A DNA stretch of 64,000 nucleotides from Pseudomonadota bacterium. Lineage in GTDB: Bacteria; Pseudomonadota; Gammaproteobacteria; CALCKW01. Both the position numbers and the translations under genes were made by a program. The stretch spans positions 1 through 64,000 of the forward strand of contig JBCCUP010000013.1 of the NCBI GenBank assembly GCA_039196715.1, given 5' to 3'. The notes below the pieces were generated by a model. That model ran no database searches. It saw nothing but the letters and a program-made list of their open reading frames with translations, and was not told the DNA's origin. Of the stretch, positions 16,394 through 24,651 are shown piece by piece. The first letter of the stretch is position 1. Each line of letters starts with the position of its first letter.

Positions 16394-16409
16394 AAGTCAT
16401 GACTTACCA
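16390..16409. promoter_or_regulatory. 20-bp perfect palindrome over the ArsR start codon (probable autoregulatory operator)
   Basis: TGGTAAGTCATGACTTACCA is a perfect inverted repeat centred between 16399 and 16400. It covers part of the -10 box and the ATG of the ArsR-type repressor gene. ArsR dimers bind such dyads, so binding here would block transcription of the gene itself and of the following SRPBCC gene. Confidence 0.65.
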
Positions 16410-16716
16410 ATTGATTTTCAGCGCCCTGGCTGACCCGAGTCGTCGCCACCTGTTCGAACAGCTGCGCTCCGGCCGACGGAGCGTGGGCGAACTGGCGCGC
16501 ACCCTGCCCATCAGCCGACCGGCAGTCTCGCAGCACGTGAAGGTGTTGCAGCGGGCGGGTCTCGTGACCGTGGACACCGCGGGCCGGCGCAGCCTGGTGT
16601 CGGCGCGCCAGGCCGGCCTCGACAGCCTGCGCGACTACGTCGACGGCTACTGGACCGACGTGCTCGACGCCTTCGGCGCTGCCATTCACGCCCGACAGGA
16701 GACCGACTGTGATTGA
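16399..16716 (+). CDS. ArsR-family transcriptional regulator
   Basis: A 105-residue winged-helix protein. The recognition helix region LARTLPISRPAVSQHVKVLQRAGLV is typical of the ArsR group that pairs with SRPBCC/AHSA1 genes. No metal-binding CxC motif is present, so it is unlikely to be a metal sensor. It probably represses its own operon through the palindrome over its start codon. Its stop overlaps the start of the downstream SRPBCC gene by eight bases, so the two proteins are coupled. Confidence 0.88.
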   Translation: MTYQLIFSALADPSRRHLFEQLRSGRRSVGELARTLPISRPAVSQHVKVLQRAGLVTVDTAGRRSLVSARQAGLDSLRDYVDGYWTDVLDAFGAAIHARQETDCD

Positions 16717-17173
16717 ACCCGTTGTCAAAACCCTCGATGTGCCTTGCAGCCCCGACACGGCGTTTCGGGTCTTTGTCACCGAGACGGCGAGCTGGTGGCC
16801 GCTGGACAAGCACAGTGTCTCGGCGATGGCCGGGCACTGCGCACAGCACGTGTTGATCGAAGCGCACGTTGGCGGTCGCGTGCTCGAGACCACGCACGAC
16901 GGCACAACCGAGCAGTGGGGCACGGTGAGCTGCTACGAGCCCGCGTCACGGCTGACGCTGGACTGGCACATCGGCCGCCCCCAGAGCGACGCCAGTACCG
17001 TGGACGTGCGCTTCACCGCGCTGGACGACGGTGGCACGCGGGTCACCCTCACCCACAGCCACTGGGAGGCCTTTGGCGAGGCCGCGCGCGACATGCGCGA
17101 GGGCTACAACGCCGGCTGGGTGGGCGTGTTCGAGCAGGCTTATGCCAGCGCATGCCAGCAGCTCACCGCCTGA
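16709..17173 (+). CDS. SRPBCC (AHSA1-like) domain protein
   Basis: A 154-residue START/SRPBCC fold protein. It contains the AHSA1-type stretches TAFRVFVTETASWWPLDKHS, GGRVLETTHDGTTEQWGTV and GTRVTLTHSHWEAFG. Such proteins bind hydrophobic ligands; in ArsR-linked pairs the role is unknown. The GTG start lies inside the 3' end of the ArsR gene. Convergent with the LysR gene, six bases from its stop. Confidence 0.82.
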   Translation: MIEPVVKTLDVPCSPDTAFRVFVTETASWWPLDKHSVSAMAGHCAQHVLIEAHVGGRVLETTHDGTTEQWGTVSCYEPASRLTLDWHIGRPQSDASTVDVRFTALDDGGTRVTLTHSHWEAFGEAARDMREGYNAGWVGVFEQAYASACQQLTA

Positions 17174-17179
17174 GCACGG

Positions 17180-18079
17180 TCAAGTCGTCTCGGTGTCCCG
17201 GTAGGGCGCGCACTGTGCCAACAGCCAGTCTCTGAACACACTGACCGCAGGCGACGCCGCGTGCTGCGCAGGGCGAATCAACGCGTAGCTCTGCCGACCC
17301 GCAACGCGCGTGTCCAGGCACGGCACCAGGCCGAATTGCCGCTGCAGGTCATCGCTCACCGGTGAGCGCGCCAACGCAACTCCGGCGCCACCGGCAGCCA
17401 GGCTGAAGCTGTAAACGGTGGAGTCGGTGTAGACAAATCGACCGGCGGTGTTTGCGAGTTCGAGTGCGTCGAGGTAGTAAAGCCAGCCTGCGGCGTGGGT
17501 CGCGACTTCGAACAGGCTGTGTTGCAGCAGGTCCTCGGGTGATTCGATCGCCGCAGCAATGTCAGGGCGCGCCACCGCGCAGAGGTGCTCACCGCACAAA
17601 ACGTCTGCAAGGTCGCCGCGCCCTGCAACACTACCGAAGACGATATGCAGGCCCGGCACGCGCTCCTCGAAACTGACCGCGTCTTCGCGGGTGCTCAGGT
17701 GCAACCGGGTGTCCGGGTACGCGGCCTGGAACGCCCCGATTCGGCTGCCGAGGAAGCCGACCGCAAACAGCAACACCGATTGAACGTGCAACGGCGTCTG
17801 CAAACGCGGCCCGAAGAGCCCGTCAGTCGCCGTTTCCAGCGACACCATCGCGTGCTCCACCGCCGGCAGCCAGGCGCGGCCATGCGCGCTCAGGGCCACC
17901 GACCGCGGCCCGCGCACAAACAGCTCGACGCCAAGGTGCGACTCGAGGGCCTTGATCTGCTGGCTCACGGCCGGCGCGCTCATGTGCAGCGCCTGGCCCG
18001 CCAGCGCGAAGCTTTCCGCGCGGGCCGCAGCGGCAAACACCCGCAACCAGTTCAGCGACGGAATCCGCGATAAGCTCAC
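17180..18079 (-). CDS. LysR-family transcriptional regulator (GcvA-like)
   Basis: A 299-residue regulator with an N-terminal HTH (SFALAGQALHMSAPAVSQQIKALE) and a substrate-binding domain. The opening SRIPSLNWLRVFAAAAR resembles the GcvA/AmpR group. I place the start at the GTG at 18079; a TTG 33 bp upstream would put the LysR-type box at 18086-18106 inside the gene. It is divergent from the PhyH/HD/TauD operon and is the likely regulator of it, by position. Confidence 0.85.
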   Translation of the reverse strand: MSLSRIPSLNWLRVFAAAARAESFALAGQALHMSAPAVSQQIKALESHLGVELFVRGPRSVALSAHGRAWLPAVEHAMVSLETATDGLFGPRLQTPLHVQSVLLFAVGFLGSRIGAFQAAYPDTRLHLSTREDAVSFEERVPGLHIVFGSVAGRGDLADVLCGEHLCAVARPDIAAAIESPEDLLQHSLFEVATHAAGWLYYLDALELANTAGRFVYTDSTVYSFSLAAGGAGVALARSPVSDDLQRQFGLVPCLDTRVAGRQSYALIRPAQHAASPAVSVFRDWLLAQCAPYRDTETT

Positions 18080-18085
18080 AATTAG

Positions 18086-18106
18086 ATAAGTTCTACTTTT
18101 CCTTAT
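18086..18106. promoter_or_regulatory. LysR-type box ATAAG-N11-CTTAT
   Basis: ATAAG at 18086-18090 and CTTAT at 18102-18106 form an inverted repeat with an 11-base spacer, matching the T-N11-A pattern of LysR sites. It lies between the LysR gene and the PhyH gene that it probably controls. Confidence 0.5.
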
Positions 18107-18188
18107 GGGCAAGTATTACATGGCTCAACGCGACCGTGCTTCGCTAGACTGCCGGTCAGCACACACCCAGCCTGTCGGAGGACTCAGC

Positions 18189-19076
18189 ATGCCAGCCGTC
18201 GCACTTAACCAAGGTCGACTCGACACCGCCCAGGTCGAGCAGTACTGGGAGGACGGGTTTCTGTTCCCGATTCCGATCATGGACGAGGCCGAGGCCGCCG
18301 ATTGGCGCGCCGGCGTCGAAGCCACCGAGACCGCCTACCCGGACGGCAGCCTGCCGAGCCCACTCAACCAGTACCTGCGGGTGAACACACCGGTGGTGCT
18401 GCCACTTGCGGCGAAACTCGCGAGCGATCGCCGCATCCTGGATGTGGTTGAAGGCGTCCTCGGCCCGAACCTGCTGGTTTGGGGTGCCGAGTTCTTCGAC
18501 AAGGCCGCGCACTCGGACAAGATCGTCTCGATGCACCAGGACTTGACCTACTGGGGCCTTGGCGCCACGTCCAAGCAGGTCACGGCGTGGCTGGCACTTT
18601 CACCGGCGACGCGTACCTCCGGCTGCATGGCGTTGGCACGGGGTAGCCACAAGAACCCGATCCTGCCGCACAACGACACCTTCGCCGACGAAAACCTGCT
18701 CTCGCGCGGCCAGGAAGTCGCGGTCGACGTCGCCGAGTCGGACCGGACCTACATCGAGTTGCAACCCGGGCAGATGTCGCTGCACCACGGCTTGACCATC
18801 CACGGCTCCGGCCCGAACACCAGTGACGACCGCCGCCTCGGTTTCGCCATCCGCTTCGTCGCGCCCGAGGCCGTGCAACACGTGGCCGACCGTGACTACG
18901 CCATGCTGGTCCGTGGCGCTGACCTGCACGGCAACTTTGTGCACTACGTCGCGCCTCCGGAGCCGTTCACGCCGGCGAGCCTTGAACTCTACGCGCGCAT
19001 CCGCGACGATCAGGCTGCCGCGCTGACCAAGGGCGCTGAGCAGGACGTCGCGATGTACGCCAGCGAAAGCCGCTAG
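18189..19076 (+). CDS. Phytanoyl-CoA dioxygenase (PhyH) family Fe(II)/2-oxoglutarate oxygenase
   Basis: A 295-residue oxygenase. The HxD iron motif is H116-Q-D118 (MHQDLTYW), the distal His is in GLTIHGSGPN, and the 2-oxoglutarate Arg is in RRLGFAIRF. It would hydroxylate an unactivated carbon using O2 and 2-oxoglutarate. GGAGGA lies before the ATG at 18189. It leads an operon with an HD-domain oxygenase-like gene (19 bp downstream) and a TauD gene. PhyH plus HD is the layout of PhnY-PhnZ, which cleave 2-aminoethylphosphonate, so a phosphonate or related substrate is possible; this is inference. Confidence 0.85.
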   Translation: MPAVALNQGRLDTAQVEQYWEDGFLFPIPIMDEAEAADWRAGVEATETAYPDGSLPSPLNQYLRVNTPVVLPLAAKLASDRRILDVVEGVLGPNLLVWGAEFFDKAAHSDKIVSMHQDLTYWGLGATSKQVTAWLALSPATRTSGCMALARGSHKNPILPHNDTFADENLLSRGQEVAVDVAESDRTYIELQPGQMSLHHGLTIHGSGPNTSDDRRLGFAIRFVAPEAVQHVADRDYAMLVRGADLHGNFVHYVAPPEPFTPASLELYARIRDDQAAALTKGAEQDVAMYASESR

Positions 19077-19095
19077 CGCGCCGAGGAGAACCGCC

Positions 19096-19719
19096 GTGGA
19101 CCACGTCAGTTTCACCCAGATGAAAGACGGCACCGAAGCCGACTACGCTTTCCTCACCGAGCACGAGATCGAGTACACCAAAGGCACGGCCGACCGCCTG
19201 CTGGGCGCACTCGAACACCTTGACGAAGGCCTGTCGGGCTACCAGATCACACGCATGGGCCACTCGGTGCAATCGGCCACCCGTGCCTGGCGCGACGGCG
19301 CGGACATCGACTGGGTGGTCTCGACGCTGTTGCACGACATCGGCGACATCTTCGCACCCTACAACCACGACGAGTACGCCGCGACGGTGCTCAAGCCCTT
19401 CGTGCGCGAGCAGTGCCGCTGGGTCGTCGAGAAGCACGGCGACTTCCAGATGATCTACTACGGCCACCACGTCGGCGCCAACCCGCACAAACGTGATCGG
19501 TACGAGGGTGCGAGATACTTCGACGACTGTGCCGAGTTCTGCGAGCGCTGGGACCAGTCGAGCTTCGACCCCGACTACGACAACCTGCCGCTCGCGTTCT
19601 TCGCGCCGATGGTGCGCGAGGTGTTCGCGCGCGACCCCTATGACCCTGCGGTGCTGAACGCCCCGGACCAACCGCTGAGAAACGCCGACGTCGCCGCGGC
19701 GCGCGCAGCGAAGGCGTGA
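19096..19719 (+). CDS. HD-domain protein, probable mixed-valent diiron oxygenase (PhnZ/MIOX-like)
   Basis: A 207-residue HD-domain protein. Candidate metal ligands are H56 (RMGHSVQ), H80-D81 (LLHDIGD), H114 (EKHGDF), H124/H125 (YGHH) and D153 (ERWDQSSFD), the six-ligand pattern of PhnZ, TmpB and myo-inositol oxygenase rather than of simple phosphohydrolases. Proteins of this kind break a C-P or C-C bond after a partner 2-oxoglutarate oxygenase has hydroxylated the substrate. It lies between two such oxygenase genes, which supports that two-step model. The GTG start follows GAGGAG. Substrate unknown. Confidence 0.75.
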   Translation: MDHVSFTQMKDGTEADYAFLTEHEIEYTKGTADRLLGALEHLDEGLSGYQITRMGHSVQSATRAWRDGADIDWVVSTLLHDIGDIFAPYNHDEYAATVLKPFVREQCRWVVEKHGDFQMIYYGHHVGANPHKRDRYEGARYFDDCAEFCERWDQSSFDPDYDNLPLAFFAPMVREVFARDPYDPAVLNAPDQPLRNADVAAARAAKA

Positions 19720-20573
19720 GCGCCCCGCCTGCTGCACCACTGCGCGTCGGCACGCCGCGCGCCGAACCGATGACCGGCGCGCTCGGCGCCGACCTCTACC
19801 ACTGCAACCCCGACACCGACGTCGACTTCATCCGCGCCGCACTGGCGCAGTACGGCGTGGTCACCCTGCGCGGCACCGACATCACCCCGGCCCAGCACAT
19901 CGCATTGGCCAGGCGCTTCGGCGAGATCAACATCAACCGCTTCTTCACGCCGCACCCGAACCACCCGGAAATTGCGTTGGTGGTGAAGGAAGCGACGCAC
20001 ACCACGGCCATCGGCGAAGGCTGGCACACCGATCACTCCTACGACACCGAACCGGCGCTCGGCTCGCTGCTGCTGGCGCGCGACGTGCCAACCGTTGGCG
20101 GTGACACGGTGTTCGTGTCGATGGCCGCGGCCTGGGACGCCCTGCCGGCAGACCTGCGCGCGCGCCTGCTCGGCCTCAAGGCCTGGCACGAAAGCGAACA
20201 CGTGTTCGGGCGAGCGGCGCTCGAGGGCGACGACCGCACCCGGTTTCAGAACGCCCGCGCGGCCACCCAGCGCAGCCTCCACCCCGTGGCCATCCGCCAC
20301 CCGCTGTCGGGCCGCACCTGCCTCTACGTCAACCCGGTGTTCACCACGCGCATCGACGGACTCGACGCCGCCGAGTCGCGTGCGCTGCTCGACGACCTCT
20401 ACGCCCACTGCACCGACCCGACCTTCCACTGCCGCGTGCGCTGGCGGGTCGGCGACCTGACGATCTGGGACAACCGCGCCACCTGGCACAAGGCGATCAA
20501 CGACTACGACGGCCATCGCCGGGAAATGCACCGGATCACGGTCACGGGCTGCCAGCTCGACGCCGCCGCATGA
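19716..20573 (+). CDS. TauD/TfdA family Fe(II)/2-oxoglutarate dioxygenase
   Basis: A 285-residue dioxygenase. The HxD pair is H104-T-D106 in GWHTDHSYD, the third ligand lies in WDNRATWHKA, and the 2-oxoglutarate Arg is near HRREMHRIT. Family members release sulfite from taurine or hydroxylate aromatic ethers and other small acids. The GTG start overlaps the HD gene stop by four bases, and its own stop overlaps the next ATG by four, so all are translated together. Substrate is unknown. Confidence 0.87.
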   Translation: MSAPPAAPLRVGTPRAEPMTGALGADLYHCNPDTDVDFIRAALAQYGVVTLRGTDITPAQHIALARRFGEININRFFTPHPNHPEIALVVKEATHTTAIGEGWHTDHSYDTEPALGSLLLARDVPTVGGDTVFVSMAAAWDALPADLRARLLGLKAWHESEHVFGRAALEGDDRTRFQNARAATQRSLHPVAIRHPLSGRTCLYVNPVFTTRIDGLDAAESRALLDDLYAHCTDPTFHCRVRWRVGDLTIWDNRATWHKAINDYDGHRREMHRITVTGCQLDAAA

Positions 20574-21331
20574 GCCCGGCGAAAAAACGCAAGGGCGTTT
20601 CTCGGGTTGCCGACGTCCCGGCTGAGGTGTTGCGCGAGCTGGAAGCCGGCACCGCGGAAACCGCCACGCTGGCCGAGGCCCTCGCGATCGATTTCAACAC
20701 CCTGCTGGCCCGTGTGTTGGACACGGACGACGTCGAGCCGGTGCCCGCGACGCTCGGCATCACCCGCCGCATGGCACTGGCGGCCGAGCGCGTGCAAAAC
20801 CACCTCGGACACGACGCGGTGGCGCGCTGCCAGACACACCCGTCAGACACCGTGCGCGGCTGGGGCGCCTACGTGGTCGCCAGCCACGGCACCCGCAGCC
20901 TGCGCCAGCAACTGACCGCGATCCGCCCATTCGCCGACGACGCGCACTTCGCCGTACGCGAGTGGGCGTGGCTGGCGCTGCGCCCGCAACTGGCGGCCGA
21001 GCTCGACGCGGCGCTGACGCTGCTGCTGCCCTGGGCACGCGCCCGCTCGGCCAACGTGCGCCGCTTTGCGTCGGAGGCCCTGCGGCCGCGTGGGGTGTGG
21101 TGCAGCCACATCGGCGCCCTGAAAGACAAGCCCGGTCTCGCCGGGCCACTGCTCGACACGCTCCGCGCCGACCCGAGCCGCTACGTGCAGGATTCGGTGG
21201 GAAACTGGCTGAACGACGCCTACAAATCGCAACCGGATTGGGTTGCGGCACGCTGCGCCGCCTGGACCGCCGATTCCGACACCGACGCCACGCGCTACAT
21301 CGTCAAACGCGCCCTGCGCAACGCGCGCTGA
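20570..21331 (+). CDS. HEAT-repeat protein (AlkD-like/DNA alkylation repair family)
   Basis: A 253-residue all-helical protein with HEAT-like repeats in the C-terminal two thirds (VREWAWLALRP, NVRRFASEALRPRGVWCSHI, SRYVQDSVGNWLNDA). These are marks of the family annotated as DNA alkylation repair/AlkD-like; whether this one acts on DNA is unknown. It is the last gene of the PhyH-HD-TauD run, with an ATGA overlap. Convergent with the NTF2-like gene. Confidence 0.7.
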   Translation: MSPAKKRKGVSRVADVPAEVLRELEAGTAETATLAEALAIDFNTLLARVLDTDDVEPVPATLGITRRMALAAERVQNHLGHDAVARCQTHPSDTVRGWGAYVVASHGTRSLRQQLTAIRPFADDAHFAVREWAWLALRPQLAAELDAALTLLLPWARARSANVRRFASEALRPRGVWCSHIGALKDKPGLAGPLLDTLRADPSRYVQDSVGNWLNDAYKSQPDWVAARCAAWTADSDTDATRYIVKRALRNAR

Positions 21332-21350
21332 GCGGCCGCACGCCACCGGC

Positions 21351-21713
21351 TCAGTCGTGGTGAAAAAGCTTCGAGACGATCGACCACTGGCCGTCTTCGT
21401 TGATCAGGTGGAAGTCATTGACGAAAGACAGGCCGTAGAGGTTGTCTTCGACCAGCCGCGCGCGCGCCGTGCGCCCGACCACCTCGACCTCGACGACCTC
21501 GGCGGTGTAGGCGTCGTCCGGGTGCGGGTTGGCCTCGAGGTGGGCGTAGAAGGGCTCTGGCGACCCGATCAGCTTGTTTGGCCCGAGGTAGCCTGTCATC
21601 ACGGCGTTCGGGTGGAACACCCCTTTGAGGGTCTCGACATCACGGTCGCGCGTGCCGCGCTCGTACGCGGCCACCACCGCGCTGACCGCGCGGCTGTCGT
21701 CTGTTCGGTTCAT
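21351..21713 (-). CDS. SnoaL/NTF2-like (putative lumazine-binding) family protein
   Basis: A 120-residue NTF2-fold protein. It has the typical helix VSAVVAAYERGTRDRDVETLKGVFHPNAVM followed by strands ending NEDGQWSIVSKLFHHD. Members include small isomerases, cyclases and ligand-binding proteins; no catalytic residues allow a choice. It stands alone on the minus strand. Confidence 0.78.
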   Translation of the reverse strand: MNRTDDSRAVSAVVAAYERGTRDRDVETLKGVFHPNAVMTGYLGPNKLIGSPEPFYAHLEANPHPDDAYTAEVVEVEVVGRTARARLVEDNLYGLSFVNDFHLINEDGQWSIVSKLFHHD

Positions 21714-22205
21714 CGCCAGGGCTCCTCGGCTGTCAGATCAGTGCGGCAGCCGGGCCCGGTGCCGCGGTGATCAGCCTACGGATTGCGGCGCGGCTGTCGT
21801 GGCAGCCGACGACTCGCGGCCTTGCAGCGTGCGACACTGACGCTGGGGCGCGCCCGGCGCCCGGCGCGCGGCCCAAGCCATCTTCACGGCCGATGCCGAG
21901 GTCAACGGCGACGCGCGATCCGACTCGGTGGCGAAACGCGTCGCTTGGCAGCGGAACGCGCCGCAGTTGCTGTCCAACGTGGCGGCGAAGGCGTCGACGG
22001 ACGCCGTGGAGGTCACATCGAGGTCGCTGAGGTGCTCATGCCCCGCACTGCAATCAATGCAGCCGAGCTTGTCTACCGCACCGCCCCGCCTTGTGCGCTA
22101 TAGCGCACCACCTGCAACACGACCGCGTGCAGGGCCCGAACGACCGGGCGCCGCCCCGGTCTCACTTGCCACACACTGCCTGCACGCCCCAACGGAACCC
22201 TCGCC
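21714..22205. other. Intergenic region with no supported gene
   Basis: This 492-bp gap separates the NTF2-like gene from the ADP-ribosylglycohydrolase-like gene. Short open frames occur on both strands, but none has a recognisable family motif or ribosome site. It may hold the promoters of both flanking genes; no clear promoter is seen. Confidence 0.35.
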
Positions 22206-23357
22206 ATGTCAACGCACTCACCCCGCCGCTCTGCCGTTCTCGGCGCACTCGTCGCCGATGCCGCCGCGCTCGGCCTGCACTGGCTCTACGACCAGGACCG
22301 CGTGCGCGAACTCGGCGGCGCCACGCCCGAGTTCTGCGACACCTCGGCTGCCGACTTCGAGGGTTATCCGGCCTACTTCGCCCACCCGACCAAGCAACCA
22401 GGCGACGTCTCGCAGTACGGCGAACAAGCAATCACGCTGCTTCAGTCGCTGGCCGCAAACAGCGGGCGCTACGTGCAACGCCACTACGAGGACCACTTCC
22501 GCGCGGTGTTCGGCTACGGCGGCCCCTACGTCGGCTACATCGACCACCCGACCCGGGACACGCTGGACAACCTCGCTCGCGCCGACGCCAACGCGATGGC
22601 CGCGGCCAGGGCCCTGCCGTTTGCCGGATCCGCCAGCGACCAGCAGGCGCTGATCACCAAGGTCACGGCGAACCTCGCCCTGTTCGAAGGGGCGGCCCTG
22701 CGCGACGGCATCGAAGCCGCGGTGCGGCGCAGCCACGACGACGACGAGACCGTGGCCTACGCGCTCCGCCTCGCCGACACCCTGGTTGCAGCGCGCGAAC
22801 ACGTGGGCGCGCAAGACGAACAGCTCCCGGCCATCGCCAAGCTGCCGGCCCTGGTGGCACACCACTGCGACGCACCCGACCTCGCCGCTGCGGTCGAGTC
22901 GGCGGTGCGCGTGACCAACGACACCGCGGTGGCGGTCGAGGCGGGCCAGGTGTTCAGCACCTTCCTGCGCGAAGCCCTGACCACCGGTGACATGGCCACC
23001 GCCTTCCGCGCCGCCCTGATGGACGGCGGCGAGACCTTCAAGCCGCTGTTCGAATCGGTGCAGTCGCGACTCGCGGACTCGTCCATCGACGTCGTCAAGG
23101 ACATCGGCATGAGCTGCCAACTGGTCTACGGCATGCCGGGTGCCGCGCACATCCTGCTGACGGCGGGGTCGTTCAGCGACGCGGTGCGGCTCAACATCCT
23201 GGCCGGCGGCGATTCCTGCGGCCGCGCCATGTGCATCGGCGCGGTGGCGGGCGCTGTCTACGGCTGCGTCGGTGAGGGCGGCATACCCGAGGCCTGGCTT
23301 GATCGCCTCAACCGGCGGGACGAGGTGCTGGCGCTGCTCGACGCGGTCGGCCTCTGA
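22206..23357 (+). CDS. ADP-ribosylglycohydrolase family protein
   Basis: A 383-residue member of the DraG/ARH fold. The N-terminal GALVADAAALGLHWLYD and the C-terminal NILAGGDSCGRAMCIGAVAGA match the two conserved ends. In active ADP-ribosyl hydrolases the second motif normally reads GGDTD and a DD(T) pair binds metals; here GGDSC lacks the second Asp, and no N-terminal TDDT motif is visible. It may therefore act on another substrate or be non-catalytic. Convergent with fahA, ten bases from its stop. Confidence 0.78.
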   Translation: MSTHSPRRSAVLGALVADAAALGLHWLYDQDRVRELGGATPEFCDTSAADFEGYPAYFAHPTKQPGDVSQYGEQAITLLQSLAANSGRYVQRHYEDHFRAVFGYGGPYVGYIDHPTRDTLDNLARADANAMAAARALPFAGSASDQQALITKVTANLALFEGAALRDGIEAAVRRSHDDDETVAYALRLADTLVAAREHVGAQDEQLPAIAKLPALVAHHCDAPDLAAAVESAVRVTNDTAVAVEAGQVFSTFLREALTTGDMATAFRAALMDGGETFKPLFESVQSRLADSSIDVVKDIGMSCQLVYGMPGAAHILLTAGSFSDAVRLNILAGGDSCGRAMCIGAVAGAVYGCVGEGGIPEAWLDRLNRRDEVLALLDAVGL

Positions 23358-23366
23358 CGCGCGGTC

Positions 23367-24641
23367 TCAGACGAAGCGGTCAGCGACCGCCGGCAGGACC
23401 GTGCCTGTACACTCGCCGAAGCCGACGGTGACGCCGTCACCACGCGCCTCACCACGCAGGCAGACCGTGTCGCCGTCTTCGAGAAACGATCGAGTCGCGC
23501 CGCAGTCGAGGGTGAGGGGCTCCTGACCGCCCCAGGCGAGCTCGAGCAAGCTGCCGCAGTTGTGCCGCTCGGGGCCTGAGATGGTGCCGGACCCGAGCAG
23601 GTCGCCTGGGCGCATCGCACACCCGCCCACCGCGTGGTGCGCCAACTGCTGCGCTGACGCGAAATACATGCGCTTGTAGTTGGTGCGGGTCACCCGCGTC
23701 GCGGTGCCGCTGCACACCGGCGTGTAATCCACCGACAAGTCGATGTCGTACAACAGCGCACCCTCGTCACGCAGGTACGGCAGCAGCGGCTTGTCGCGCG
23801 GTGGGGTCGCTACGCGAAACGGCTCCAGCGCCGCGCGCGTGACAATCCACGGGCTGATGCTGGTGGCGAACGCCTTGGCCTGAAACGGACCGAGCGGCTG
23901 ATATTCCCAGGCTTGTATATCGCGCGCCGACCAGTCGTTGAGCAACACGTAGCCGAAGATCATCGCGTCCGCCTCGGCCACCGAGACCGGCCGCCCAAGC
24001 GGGTTGCCCGTTCCCACCACCGCGCCCAGCTCGAGCTCGAAGTCGAGCCGACGACTGGGCCCGAACACCGGGTCGGGCTCACCCGCGGGCTTGCGTTGCC
24101 CGAGCGGGCGGTGGACGTTGGTGCCCGACACCACCACACTCGATGCGCGCCCGTTGTAGCCGATCGGTATGTGCAACCAATTGGCCGAGAGTGCGTTTTC
24201 GGCGCCGCGCAGCAGGGTGCCGACGTTGGTCGCCTGGTCGCGCCCGGCGTAGAAATCGGTGTACTCGGTGACCTCGAACGGCAGGTGCAACCGGACGTGC
24301 GCCAACGGGTGGAAGACGCGCTGCCGGAGCGCCGGGTCTTCGGCCAGCACGCGGTCTCCGTCGGCGGCGAGCAACGTTTGCAGGCGGTCGCGAAGGTGTT
24401 GCCACACGCTCGCACCGGCCGCCATGAACGCGTTCCAGCTGGGCTCGGCGAAGAGTGCAGCATCAAGCTTCACAACGCCGGCGGCCACCAGGGCCCCGAC
24501 ATCGATCGCCTGGTCGCCCAGCGCCACACCGCAGCGCGGTGCGCCGTCCGGAGGCGAGAACACCCCACACGGCAGGTTGTTGACCGGGAAGGGGCCATCG
24601 GGTGCGTTAGCCGCGTCGAGCCAGCTCGGGATCAGGGTCAT
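23367..24641 (-). CDS. fahA: Fumarylacetoacetase
   Basis: A 424-residue enzyme that hydrolyses fumarylacetoacetate to fumarate and acetoacetate, the last step of tyrosine/homogentisate catabolism. The short N-terminal domain (PFPVNNLPCGVFS) and the C-terminal catalytic domain (TEYTDFYAGRDQATNVG, DWSARDIQAWEYQPLGPF, SGTISGPE) match eukaryotic-type FAH. Metal-binding Asp and Glu positions are present in these motifs. It starts ten bases after the hmgA stop, forming one operon with it. Confidence 0.95.
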   Translation of the reverse strand: MTLIPSWLDAANAPDGPFPVNNLPCGVFSPPDGAPRCGVALGDQAIDVGALVAAGVVKLDAALFAEPSWNAFMAAGASVWQHLRDRLQTLLAADGDRVLAEDPALRQRVFHPLAHVRLHLPFEVTEYTDFYAGRDQATNVGTLLRGAENALSANWLHIPIGYNGRASSVVVSGTNVHRPLGQRKPAGEPDPVFGPSRRLDFELELGAVVGTGNPLGRPVSVAEADAMIFGYVLLNDWSARDIQAWEYQPLGPFQAKAFATSISPWIVTRAALEPFRVATPPRDKPLLPYLRDEGALLYDIDLSVDYTPVCSGTATRVTRTNYKRMYFASAQQLAHHAVGGCAMRPGDLLGSGTISGPERHNCGSLLELAWGGQEPLTLDCGATRSFLEDGDTVCLRGEARGDGVTVGFGECTGTVLPAVADRFV

Positions 24642-24651
24642 GCGTCGCGAC

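Noticed and set aside
21771-22016. Small minus-strand open frame of 81 codons
   Set aside because: No ribosome site, no recognisable motif, and composition like the surrounding non-coding DNA.
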